Below are positions 1 through 9,690 of a stretch of 64,000 bases of DNA, piece after piece; position 1 is the first letter of the stretch, and the number at the start of each line of letters is the position of its first letter. Position numbers and translations under genes: made by a program. Source of the stretch: Artemia franciscana (taxonomy: Eukaryota; Arthropoda; Branchiopoda; Anostraca; Artemiidae); the NCBI RefSeq assembly GCF_032884065.1, contig NC_088866.1:32469519-32533518 (forward strand). Reading direction: 5' to 3'. A model generated the notes under the pieces. The model was not told the origin of the DNA and searched no databases. It worked only from the letters and a program-made list of their open reading frames with translations.

Positions 1-41
1 TGAGCCATTGAGGTTTGGTAGGTCAGCCCAGTAGCTGCTTC

Positions 42-453
42 GTAGGGTGTTTTAGGGGCGTCCTCTTCTTCTGGTACTACGTGGCTGCCACTGAAGGACA
101 ACCTTTGGTAGTCAAGTTTCAGGCATGCGAATCACACGACCAACGTATCTCCACTTCCTATATTTGATCACTTTGGTTACCAGTGGCTGAGATGTCTTCT
201 GTCGTATAGTAGCGTTTGTTACTTTTTGGACCAGTGAATATTTAGAATGCGCCTTAAAAACATATTTTCAAACGCGAGGAGTTTCTTTTCAAGTATTTGA
301 TCTATGTGCCAAGTTTCAAAACCATAGCAAAGCGTTCAGAGGATGTTGCTGTTGAACAGCCTCAGTTTAAGTTGGAGAGATTACATCTGGCTGCGCCAAA
401 TTTGAGACAGTCTACTGAAAGATGCATTAGCCTGGCAAATTCTTAGCTTGACT
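42..453 (-). pseudogene. RTE-like LINE, C-terminal end of reverse transcriptase (block A, part 2)
   Basis: Read on the minus strand, this translates with few interruptions into the tail of a LINE polymerase. It includes the stretches KLRICQANASFSRLSQIW, LEKKLLAFENMFLRRILNIH and RKWRYVGRVIRMPE, and ends in an Arg-rich RRRGRP tail, all typical of the region after the RT palm in RTE/CfdP2-type elements. It continues the frame of the minus-strand element at 4662-6160. Joining REV (near 4662) to KLRIC (near 453) restores one uninterrupted reading across a plus-strand LINE insertion. A second copy lies at 40098-40509. Bases 1-41 hold nothing recognisable and differ from the sequence left of the second copy. 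The frame is degenerate, so this is a relic. Clade assignment is tentative. Confidence 0.75.
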
Positions 454-889
454 AAGCTAAGAATTTTGAGTCTTCATTTAGTCTTCAAAGTGCGAACGCC
501 TCTTGGGATTTATTGGATTGTACAGTCTGCTTTGGACTTGTATTAATTAAGTGCTGTGAACTTGAATTAACTCAGTGACCGTAGCTAATTCAGTTATTTC
601 ATAATATTTGCTATGGTGGAACTTGACCTCAATTCAGAATGAAAGCTTTTTTTATTTTAAACTTGCATTTTAATTCAGTGGTTTAAACTCAAATTATTTC
701 AGTGAATTAGATGATTTTTGATTTCATATCATTAAAAAGCGTACTTGGAAAAAGCAGAAGAGGAGAGGGATCCTCCCGCAAGTGACGTATTGTTACCCGT
801 AAATTAAGGGGAATAGTTGAAGGGGTCCTTACGCTTCCCTTGTTCCTGGGCTCCTTCATTCATTCAATTAGTCAATCGGTGCAAGGAAA

Positions 890-1486
890 ATGGACTGTGA
901 TATTGAACCTTCGGAATGTTTAGTTTTTTCCCCCGTTCTGAACTTTCTTCAGTATAGCTTGGAGAGAGGAGTAGAAGATGCAGTTATTTTGAAATCAGCT
1001 GTTGACTTTTTTCAGCTGGCTGATATTACGAAGGGGAAGAAGCTGCTGTGGGAAAAGCTGTCAATTACGGATACTTGTCCTAAACGACCAGGACCAAATG
1101 CTCTAATGAATCACCTGAAGGACATGCTTGATTAGTTTCAGAAAATGAAAACTGAGCCTTTTCCTATCATTCCTGTTTTCGTGAAACGTTCCCCCACAGA
1201 GGTTCCGTGTTTGCCTGGAGTAACCTATCCTAGGCTCTCGGCAAAAATTAATACTTTTCAATAGAGATTGTTACAAATTAAAGATAAGGAGACTGCTTAT
1301 GATCTCCACTTCCCGGGATTACCAGGGGACGGTGCTGCTTCTATTTCAGTTGTAACGAATCAAGCGACAATTGTTATCACGAAGACACCGCGTGATCTTG
1401 ACAATCCATCGAAACGAAAAGCTGTGATTGATAAATTGGCCAATATGAATGTGGTGAGAATATTCGCACCTCTGGAGACAGAATAA
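890..1486 (+). pseudogene. LINE ORF1, N-terminal gag-like part (block A)
   Basis: An ATG-started frame (890-1135, starting MDCDIEPSEC) is followed by a second open piece (1268-1486) carrying LQIKDKETAYDLHFPGLPGD and ending in FAPLETE. They are separated by a TAG at 1132-1134 and by an in-frame stop in what is an LQQT-like stretch in the other copy. The second copy (40946-41541) has the same layout with a longer open second part. No catalytic motif is expected here. The assignment to ORF1 rests on position upstream of the zinc-knuckle segment and on conservation between copies. This is the nucleic-acid-binding ORF1 of a LINE, now broken. Confidence 0.6.
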
Positions 1487-1733
1487 TAGTGAATATTGAT
1501 AGCGTTGCGGCAAGCAGCTTTTGCGATTGAGCCCGATCAGTCTTGCGTGGATCAGATGTGAAGGTTCTGGAGAGGAAGTTCTACGGAATCGCAAAAGGGA
1601 TTGGCGACTCGTTTGATTTATCTCTGTTGAAGAACTGTTCCGGAGTTGCTGAACCACCCAGATTGGAAATTCCCGGTGTGTCGAGATCACTTTTAGTGAT
1701 CAAGGGTCTCTTATTTCGGCTCTTAGACAGGGT

Positions 1734-2009
1734 TTGAAAATTAAATATGAACTGATCCGTGTCTATGAATTTAAAAAAATCCCGAGATGCTGTAACAAAT
1801 GCCAGTATCCTGAACATCTAATTGCTAACTGTCCTAATACCTGCTATAAATGTGCGAGATGTTCTGATCGTCATGATTATTGCAAAGACACCCCATGTAC
1901 GGATCCGATAAAATGCACAAACTGTGGTGATGATCATGCAACATTTAGTTTTCGCTGTCCTCGTCTCCAGGCTCTTGTTAATACCATTACAGGGTGCCTT
2001 CATAAATGA
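1734..2009 (+). CDS. LINE ORF1, C-terminal zinc-knuckle segment (partial, block A)
   Basis: A 91-residue open frame with a Cys/His cluster. The first knuckle is CNKCQYPEHLIANC (CX2CX4HX4C), then CYKCARCSDRHDYCKDTPC, then CTNCGDDHATFSFRC. This matches the gag-like zinc knuckles of I/Jockey-type LINEs, which bind element RNA. The ATG at 1734 is probably not the original start, because related sequence continues upstream and the second copy has AAG where this copy has ATG. The stop TGA (2007-2009) overlaps the ATG of ORF2 (2006-2008) as ATGA, an arrangement known in some LINEs to allow reinitiation. Confidence 0.7.
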   Translation: MKIKYELIRVYEFKKIPRCCNKCQYPEHLIANCPNTCYKCARCSDRHDYCKDTPCTDPIKCTNCGDDHATFSFRCPRLQALVNTITGCLHK

Positions 2010-2824
2010 ACTGTCGCATTATTTCGATGGGCTCGTTTAACATTAACGAGACTAAAGACAAAGAGCCAAGCCCTGAGGAAAAGTTGAGCCGTTTTGATGT
2101 CCTTCTCCTGCAAGAACACTTGCTCCCTACCTGCAGCGTGAACTTTTTACGAAGGAATCGTGATCACATTCTGTTCAGTTCCAATAGTAGACAGACTCGG
2201 GGTAGGCCTTCTGGTGGCCTCACGTGTTATACCAGACGGACTCTTGTAGATTTATCACCGGTGTGCTATCACTCATCCGAGCATTTTCTGAGTTTTGCCA
2301 AGTCTTGTGATAAGCTACAAGGTCCAACTGGCGGAACTGAATCTCTTGGGTATTCATGGCTTCTTGCCGGTGATCTAAATTACAACATTCACATATCATC
2401 CACTCGATCTGAGACCCTGCTAAATGCTCTACCAGCTGCGAATAGGATTATAAATAAAGCTCGCAGCTTCTCTTATATCCATAATAGTGGAGCAGTTTCA
2501 GATTTGAACAATTGTGAGTGTACACCCCTTCTTCATTCCTCTGATATTCATGTCAACGATGAGGAAAGAGACTATGACCATCTCACTCTCAATTTAGATC
2601 TACCTATTAGCTCTACAATCAGTTTCAGTGCACCTCCTAAGCCTAAGAAATGGACTTGCAAACGTGATTGGGATAATGCAAATTGGTCACTCTATTTTTC
2701 GACTCTTGCTTTTCTGCCATCCACTATTTCGATGCCTTATCATCTTCTTTGCGCTGGTTATTTTGCCTGTGACGCTCGTGGTAAGTTAAAACTATTACAA
2801 AAGAAATATCGTTTCTCCAATTAA
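2006..2824 (+). pseudogene. LINE ORF2, APE-type endonuclease domain (block A)
   Basis: The frame starts with an RIISMGSFNIN strand, then LLLQE (the conserved QE pair of APE-like nucleases), then SWLLAGDLNYNI (the GDxN motif), and near the end ERDYDHLTLNL (the terminal D-H motif). This is the nicking enzyme that starts target-primed reverse transcription. Compared with the second copy, about 77 bp around position 2290 is missing. That removes the central LINAYLP-type strand (residues near 95), so the domain is not functional. The frame ends at 2824, where the RT part continues in other frames. Confidence 0.75.
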
Positions 2825-3264
2825 ACAGGCTGAAGCAATAGCTGTTCCGTTGATTAGCGTGCGACTTAACACCCGTGAGACGTTTTGGAAGTATGAACCA
2901 GAACTTATGAAAGTGAAGAACCAAGCCAAGTTTTGGTTGAAAATGTGGATTGCTTGCGGTAGGCCTTCCAGTGGGCAAGTTTAAGTATCAAGGAGAGAAC
3001 AAAATCGGCTTATAAGCGTCATCTTCGTGTAGTTCGGTTTTCGGGCGCTGCATAAACAGTGGCAAAATGTGCTGAATGCGTCGAAACTCGAAGAATCTTC
3101 TTCTAGTGATATTATTCCAAGATTGTCGTGGATTAAACATTATACGCGCATCTTTATCGCAATTAATTATGATATTCATAGCCGTTTTACTGCTTTAGTG
3201 GCGAAGGTTCTTTCTAATAGTGTGAGCCAAAAGACAGACAATACCTGTTGATAAATCTAATATT

Positions 3265-4535
3265 GTGAAATCTCTTCGACGGTTAAAGTCAAATTCTTGT
3301 GACTTTGATGATATTTCTGTGGCTCATCTTGATCCGAGGTCAGCTGAACTTCTATCGCATCTTCAATTATTATTTCAGATGTGCCTTTCAAGATCTATTG
3401 TTCCTGATTCATTCTTATATAGAAGTGTAACTTCTATACTAAAAAAAGGAAAAGATCTAAATTCATATAATTCGTACAGGCCGATTACCGGCGCCTGTAC
3501 TCTAAGTAATTTATTTGACCATGTTCTACTTCCACATATCGATGAACTTCTTAATTATGAGGCTAACTAGTTCGGCTTCAGGTCAGGTCTGAGCTGTCAA
3601 CATGCTAATCGTGTTTTAGCACAACTTATTAAGGAAGCCACTCGGAGTAGTTATAGTCTTCATTTTTGCACCCCCAATATATCTAAAGCATTCGATAGTG
3701 TTTGCCATGGTCAAGCTTGGTATGCTCTTAGTCAGCTTGGTGTAAATGAGTCTGTGATTCTGGTTTTGAAGTTTTGGTATTCAAAATCTTATTTAAGATT
3801 AAAGTCAGGAAATGGTGATTTTTTCGGACACATACCAGTCAAGTGTGGAGTTAGACAGGGGGGATTTCTCTCTCCTCATTTCTTTAATGCTTCCATTGAA
3901 AATGTTTTGTCTGGTATGCGTGGTTCTTGTTTTACAGGATTCACAGACGTGTCATACTTAGTTATGCTGACGACTTGCTTCTTATTAGCCGAACTAAGGT
4001 CAGATTAGCATGTTCTGTGCAATCCGTCGCTGATGCATTTGCAAGAATTGGATTATTGCTAAACGTAGATAAATGTGAATTTCTTATATTTAATGGGGTT
4101 AGTTCACCTCATCCTTTGGATACCAGTTCTTTTTCCGTACTACAACTCACTTATTTTCGATGGCTTGGGATTTCTGTTTACAATTTTTTAATTTCTTTTC
4201 GTTTTCAGACAATTCGGGATATGCAATTTAAGCTTAAACAGGGGTATTCTAAAATTTCTTGAAATCGTGGAAATTTCGGGCGACAAGCACTTACAAAGCT
4301 CTACTCGAGTTTTTGCGACCATTCTGTGTTATTTTGTGCTTGGTTTTATATGCTTCTGAATAAAGGTGACGTAAAGAGGGTCAAGACGGGTTACTATCGG
4401 TATTGTAAGTTCTTACTTTATATACCACCATCATTTTGGAACCGAAGGTTAATTAGTAATTATCAGTCACAAATATTTTTCATTTTTCTCGGATATTATT
4501 CTCTCAGTGTAAAAACTAAGTTCAAGATTAATTGA
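3265..4535 (+). pseudogene. LINE ORF2, reverse transcriptase domain, frameshifted (block A)
   Basis: RT motifs are spread over three frames. These are LKKGKDLNSYNSYRPIT (3450-3490, the YRPI motif), an FGFRSGLSCQHANRVL-type motif (about 3570-3620), SKAFDSVCHGQAW (about 3685-3720, first catalytic Asp), VKCGVRQGGFLSPHFF (about 3840-3885, RQG..SP), and YADDLLLISRT (about 3960-3995, catalytic DD). A downstream open piece (4326-4535) is the thumb/C-terminal region. Several stops and frameshifts separate them, for example after 3570 and at 4008. The motif order identifies a non-LTR RT. Clade is not settled. Confidence 0.8.
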
Positions 4536-4661
4536 CAAAGCGCCAATCCGTCTTGGTTCAAACAATCATCTTATCCGCCTTTAAATCTTTAATTTTGTCC
4601 TTATACTCCACTTTTTCCCTTTTGTAAGTGGGTAAGAAATAAATTATTATTTACTATTATT

Positions 4662-6160
4662 ACTTCTCGCTGAAACGATCCTGATTTATGGATGGGACTT
4701 CCTAAGCACTTCTTCTGGTTATTGCATCGTAGGTCGAGTGGAGATCCAGTGTTTGCCATACTTTTTGTTTTCTCAAAATTCATCTTAAGGCCATAAGGTT
4801 TGGCAGCGTCCCTGACTTGATAAAGGCAATGCTAGAGCTTTTTTTTTGAAGGACTCTAGGAGGCTGATATAGTAAGCGAAATCGAAATCTCTGAATCTCT
4901 TATTATCCAACTGGATTCCATGTCCGTCGCAGGTCCATATAATATAATCACCGATAAGAATAAACAGCAGTGGTCATAGCACACAACCTTGTTTCACAAC
5001 TATTTTGGAAAAAAAAAATAACGGTTAATCCCGTCACTTGTCTTCACGCAGCATTCTGTGTCTTTGTAGAAAGCTTCATGATTCGAGTGAGCTTATCAGG
5101 AATACCGCAGTATTGGAGAACCGCCCAAAGTATTTGGAAATATGCCGAGTCCAAAGCTTTCTTGAAGTGTATAAAGACCTACCAAAGTTTATTGCGTCAT
5201 TCATTCGCTTTTTCCAGCAGCATTCTAAAAGTAAATACAAGATCAGTGCATGATCAGTTTGTCCGAAATCCATGCTGCTCCTCTCGGAGATGTTCGTTCA
5301 ACGTTGGTTGGATTTTATAAAGGAGTATAGTCGCCAATAGTTTGCTAGGTATGGATACAAGGCTGATACCTGTCCAGTTTTACCCCTTTGAAGTAACGCC
5401 TTTTTTTAATATTTTGACGAGAGTACTTTTGGTCCAATCCTTAGGAATTACTTCTGTTCTCCAAATTATAGAGAAAACGTGATCTATACAGTTATACATG
5501 CAGCTACTGAGCATTTAATTATTTCAGCAATTCGGTCTTTCAAAGGGGACTTTCCAGACGTCAGATTCTTAGCTGTCTTTAGTATCTCCCCACTTGAGGG
5601 TTCTTTAATATCAACGGATAGATTTAGAAATGGTGTGTGTGGTATATCTGTATTTCTCGCAGGTGGTGGTGTGTTTAACAACTTTTTGAAATGCGTCACC
5701 CAGGCTTCGTTCACTTTATCAGGGTTAGTAAGAAGTCGTCCAAATTCTTCTTTGACGGGTGCATCTGTCATTTGGACATTTTTTACTATCTTATTGGTGT
5801 TGCAATACACTGACCGTCTAGCAGCTTATTCAGCCTTCTGAGCTTTCTGTTCAAGGCTACGGCGTTAATCAGCACGGACACTCTTCTTCATAGCCTTATC
5901 AAGCATAGCATACTCTAATCCAACAGGGTGTCTCGCATCAGAGGAAAGAGTGTTGAGAGATTTCATTTTGCTAGTCCTCTTCCTGATCAGATTCCACGAT
6001 TCGATGGAGATCCATTCATCCTTTGGCGACTTTTTTCTACCGAGCGTTTCGTAGGCAGTATTATTGTAGGATTTTCTGATAGCAGTTCGAGCTGTATCTG
6101 GACTTTCATCTCACATCGGACCCAGGGTTACCAAAGTGGTCGATCTGGTCTTTGTGAGGC
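4662..6160 (-). pseudogene. RTE-like LINE, endonuclease end and reverse transcriptase (block A, part 1)
   Basis: Read on minus from about 6160 down: remnants of the endonuclease/RT linker (WISIESWNLI-type), then 5810-5484 (MTDAPVKEEFGRLLTNPDKV, LTSGKSPLKDRIAE), then RT pieces near 5340-5080 (HGFR, FKKALDSA, WAVLQYCGIPDKL), and the palm and following sequence near 4860-4700 (FRDFDFA where F/YADD is expected, then MNFEKTKSMANTGS). This is a degenerate RTE/CfdP2-type polymerase. About 220 bp of the EN end present in the other copy (46200-46430) is missing near 6140. It continues at 42-453 across the inserted LINE. Confidence 0.75.
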
Positions 6161-6860
6161 CATCAAGAGGAATAAAGGAATTTTTATTTCTAAACAAGTT
6201 CACAACGATAGTAACAAACCTGTAAACCAGCCAGCTGAATCTTTGTGCAAAAATAAAAGATTAATCAGACAACAATTAGAGTTTTAAACAGTTGCCACAG
6301 TTGCATTTTAGTCCCGTTTTCAGAAAAGAAGACTACTTTTTAAAATTGTATAATTTAAGGTGTAAAATCAAGAAAAATACTAACTTTAAGATGTATTAAT
6401 GCATTTTCTGTCTCTTTAAAGTAAATTGTGGAATTGCAGTTTTTCAGAATAAGCTAACGTTTTGGACTGAGTCCATTGGTGAACAAAGCCTCGATATAGT
6501 CGGAATTGACAAATTAAAAAAAGATTAGTTAATTCTTTTCAGTGCAGATTTTGATCAGTCTTAAAGCACACAAAACCTCTAGTTAAGATTAACATATTTG
6601 AAAATCCCCGCTACTACTTGATGATCTAGGTCTTTTTTATTCTTACATTTAGTCTATAGTAAAAAATACATAGTCGAGACGATCTGGACACATTTGATTC
6701 AAGTTTACAAATTCTTTTTATTTTAATCAAGCACTGAGACACAATACTGACTTGGGTATAAATAGCCTATATATAGGCGCCCAGGGATTTTCTTACCCAA
6801 AAACAAGAGCCAAGAGCTTATATGGCACTTGTGACGAGGCCGGAAGAGCCAAGAGCTTCT
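6161..6860. other. AT-rich non-coding stretch of block A
   Basis: No reading frame is supported. The sequence is shared with blocks B (about 33890-34560) and C (about 46450-47110). It ends in a TATA-like palindrome and a short repeated phrase (gagccaagagctt, twice within 70 bp), which leads into the tandem array that follows. Confidence 0.6.
6757..6778. promoter_or_regulatory. TATA-like box next to a perfect palindrome
   Basis: TATAAATA (6757-6764) directly abuts the perfect 14-bp palindrome gcctatatataggc (6765-6778). Both are kept exactly in the other two copies (about 33923-33944 and 47042-47063). This could be a Pol II core promoter of a repeat family or simply a palindromic edge of the element. 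There is no direct evidence of transcription. Confidence 0.35.
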
Positions 6861-7760
6861 TCCCACCAAGTTTCATCATGATCTTCCCACTCTAACTGTT
6901 TTCCAAGATTTCCGGTTTCCTCCTCCAATTCTCCCTAATGTCACCAGATCCGGTCGAGATTTAAAATAACAGCTCTGAGACACAAAGTCCTTCTGATTAT
7001 CAAATTTCATTAAGATCGGATAACCCATTCGGAAGTTAAAAATACCGCATTTTTTCTAATTTTTCTAAATTACCAAATTATGTACCCCCCAACTCCCCCA
7101 TGGAGAGTGGATCCGGTCCGGTCTTGTCAATCACGTATCTATGACTTGTGCCTATTCTTCCCACCACCACCAAGTTTCCTCCCAATCTGTCCCCTCTAAC
7201 CGTTTCCCAAGATGTCCGGTCTCCCCCCCCCCCAACTCCCCCCAATTAAACTGGATCAAGTCGGGATTTAAAATGAGAGGCCTGAGTTACGAGGTCCTTC
7301 TAAATATAAAATTTCATTAGGATCTGATCATTCGTTCATAACTTAAAAATACCTCACTTTTTTCTATTTCTTCTGAATTAGCCCCCCCAACCCCGCAACT
7401 CCCCCAAAGAGAGCGGATCCGTTCCGGTTTTTAATCACGTATATAGGACTTGTGCTTATTTTTCCTACCAAGTTTCATCCCGATCTCCCCACTCAAAGCG
7501 TTTTACATGATTTCAGATTTCCCCCACCAATTCCCCCAATGTCATGGGATCCGGCCAGAATTTAAAATAAGATTTCTGAGACACGATATCCTTCTAAATA
7601 TCACATTTCATTAAGATCTGATCACCGGTTCGTACGTTAAAAATACCTTTTTTTCTAATTTTTCCGAATTAACCGTCCTCCCACTCTCCCCTAGATTGTC
7701 GAATCGGGGAAACGCATATTTTTAATTTAATCTGGTCGGGTCCCTGATGCGCCTGTCCAA
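6861..7760. repeat. Tandem array, three diverged units of about 300 bp (block A)
   Basis: Units start near 6861, 7159 and 7461. Each begins with a ccaccaagtttcatc-like phrase and continues through tccaagatttccggt, a C-run with aactccccc, gatccggtc, aaaataacagctctgag, and a 'cctcactttttctaa' end. Unit similarity is moderate. Homologous arrays lie in block C (about 47145-48010) and, inverted, in arm B (about 32980-33845). The C/G homopolymers vary in length between copies. The array is non-coding. Confidence 0.75.
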
Positions 7761-8639
7761 TTTCATCATCCTAGCTTATATGGAAGAGCCCTTACTAGCA
7801 AAACCAGGACAGACAGAACTACAGACCGACAGAAATTGCGATCGCTATATGTCACTTGGTAAATACCAAACGCCATAAAAACCATTTAGGTCACGAGTTT
7901 GAAATAAGTCGGTTAGAACCCTAATTTTGGGGAAAAAACTCGTGTGACGTTAGCGACGACAAAAAACTGAGTGAACTTATGTTTATATAAATTTCAACAG
8001 CATAATTCAAATCATGTTTCCCCTGTGAGTGGTCGCATCGGTTTTAGTGAATGCAAAATTACACAAGAGGGTAAAACAATTTGAACAAATAAAGAAGAAG
8101 GCATGGAACAAGGAACAGCAAAAATCACTCTGAACAGCTAGAGAAAAAGGCATTGAACAAAAAACAGCGAAGATCACATTGATTTGCAAACGAAAATGCT
8201 ACACAATAAAATCTGAAGTTAGAATTGCAAAACTACAATAGATTCAAGAAAGAGAATTCTTAACTCGTCTGTGACCGATAAACAGAAAGGATGAATTAAT
8301 TTTTAGTGTTAGTGACGCGTTCAAAATTACAGAAGATGACACATGACTTAGAAAAGCAAAAGAAAAGGACATAGAACAAGAAACAGCAGCAAATCATCAC
8401 ATTGAATTCCAAACGGAAATGTGACTTAAAACTAAAAATAACACAATAATTATTCTATTGTATAATTTAGATAGTTCAAAAATTGCAATAGAATAAAGAA
8501 AAAAGTGGAAAGGCAGGCAGAATCGTCACCAGAATAACACGAAAATAATGTTAAAAAGTAATAAATTGGAGAAACCAATAATTTGCCAATTATTAAAAAG
8601 GATCCGCAAAAGTAATAATTGGCAGAAAAAGCAGCTTAC
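7761..8639. other. Repeat-array flank and intron-like sequence of block A
   Basis: No gene seen. It contains a gacagacagaactacagaccgacag phrase and a ctatatgtcacttggtaaatacca motif at the edge of the array (about 7815-7870). AT-rich intron-like DNA then leads to the splice donor of the exon at 8640-8729 (minus strand). Open frames here (8007-8189 and part of 8526-9017, minus) are low-complexity and not supported as genes. Confidence 0.55.
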
Positions 8640-8729
8640 CTCTAAGATTTGTTCACTGGCAAGGATTTCACGAACAATTGATGTTCCATCAGCTGTAGGT
8701 TGATTTCTAATAGAACTATCCATCCTTAA
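8640..8729 (-). pseudogene. Duplicate of a 90-bp host-gene first coding exon (block A)
   Basis: On minus, a pyrimidine-rich acceptor (tttactgtttcttcttacag) precedes a 90-bp exon TTAAGG-ATG-... encoding 28 residues from MDSSIRNQPTADG to EQILE. It is followed by a strong donor (gtaagc). It is the third copy of the exon also seen at 31967-32056 (+) and 48934-49023 (-). It differs by one Lys-to-Gln change and one synonymous change. The second exon of the gene is not in this block within the window, so it may be a duplicated fragment. I do not recognise the protein. Confidence 0.6.
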
Positions 8730-8760
8730 CTGTAAGAAGAAACAGTAAAAAGAACAAAAA

Positions 8761-9529
8761 AATGATGGAATGAACAAACTGAGCCACTGAAAAAGAGCTC
8801 TAAATTCTAAGAAATTATTAAAAGAAGAAAAAAAATCAATATTTATCAAATTTAAAAGATCAAATGTCCAAAGAAGAAACAAGTCAAAGCTGGGAATATT
8901 GCATGTACTGCTGAATAAGTGAACACTCTTACCTTTACAAAAAAAAGCAAACACTTTGCAATTAAAATAGATGTGGAGCCTTAGAAAGTGTTGTAAAAAC
9001 CTTTTTAACAAAAACAACGCTAACTTTGGTAGAAAAAATCTTATTAAAAAAAAAGGAAAAAATGGGCATGTTTAGCTGGGCTGTTCGAGACTTGGCTAGG
9101 TAAAAATTTTTAGCAATCATTCCCAGGAATAAAGGGATAGTAATTTTTCACAGAAGAGGGAAGAAAGCTGTAGAGGACCCAATAAGAGGGCAAAAAGGAG
9201 CTTTTCAGTTGCTGATTTGAAACTGACACCCACAAGTGTCAGGGTTTGCAGATGGGTTGAAGTAGAAAACTATTCAGGCGTAATTTGTCTCGATTGTTTA
9301 TTTGAATTATAAGTTTCAGAATTATACTATAGATTTAAGAGAATTCTTGTTTTTGAAAGAGGGGGTTTAGGAGGCCACAAAATGACCAGTAAACAGTTTG
9401 AATTTTGTCAGTTGAAGACACCCTAAGGACCCCAAGCCACGAGGACTCTCATATAAAACCAGGCTGGGCATACTCCCTCCCCCAACAACAAAAATGAAAA
9501 ACGGCTGGAAACAAAGTATTTTCCTAATC
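8761..9529 (+). repeat. 769-bp segment inverted relative to the other copies
   Basis: This stretch (starting aatgatggaatgaacaaac, ending agtattttcctaatc) is present in block C at 49052-49820 and in arm B at 31170-31938. Relative to the adjacent 90-bp exon its orientation is opposite here. Length is the same by my coordinates. It contains no supported gene. A part of it (about 8830-8960) also occurs diverged at about 10360-10500. Confidence 0.75.
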
Positions 9530-9690
9530 AACCTGAAATGTATATCCCTAGGTCCCTAGAACAAGAACAGTCTAACACAAAACAAAATGGAAGGAACCAA
9601 GTGTTTCCTGATGGAATTTGCCACCCCCACCGCCACCCCACATACCCTGAAATTTCCCAGCAATGTTCATAAGGCCTGGTAACTGGTGAT

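Larger units (their letters stand above)
454..4661 (+). mobile_element. Non-LTR retrotransposon (I/Jockey/CR1-type LINE), decayed, inserted in a minus-strand RTE-like LINE
   Basis: A roughly 4.2-kb plus-strand element with a gag-like ORF1 ending in zinc knuckles, then an ORF2 with APE-type endonuclease and reverse transcriptase. The 3' end is an AT-rich tail (about 4635-4661, aaataaattattatttactattatta). The edges are set by the host element: minus-strand RTE-like coding sequence stops at 4662 and resumes at 453. Only a tiny target duplication (act) is visible. The first 13 bases of the insert (454-466) are the reverse complement of the flanking target (437-449). Bases 467-889 act as a 5' leader with no coding signal I can support. 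Frames are broken by stops and indels, so it is not active. A second, roughly 97%-similar copy is at 40510-44739. The similarity is by eye. Confidence 0.8.

Noticed and set aside
8526-9017. 163-codon minus-strand open frame
   Set aside because: It runs through the 90-bp exon, both splice sites and low-complexity intron. Only the 28-codon exon part is supported.
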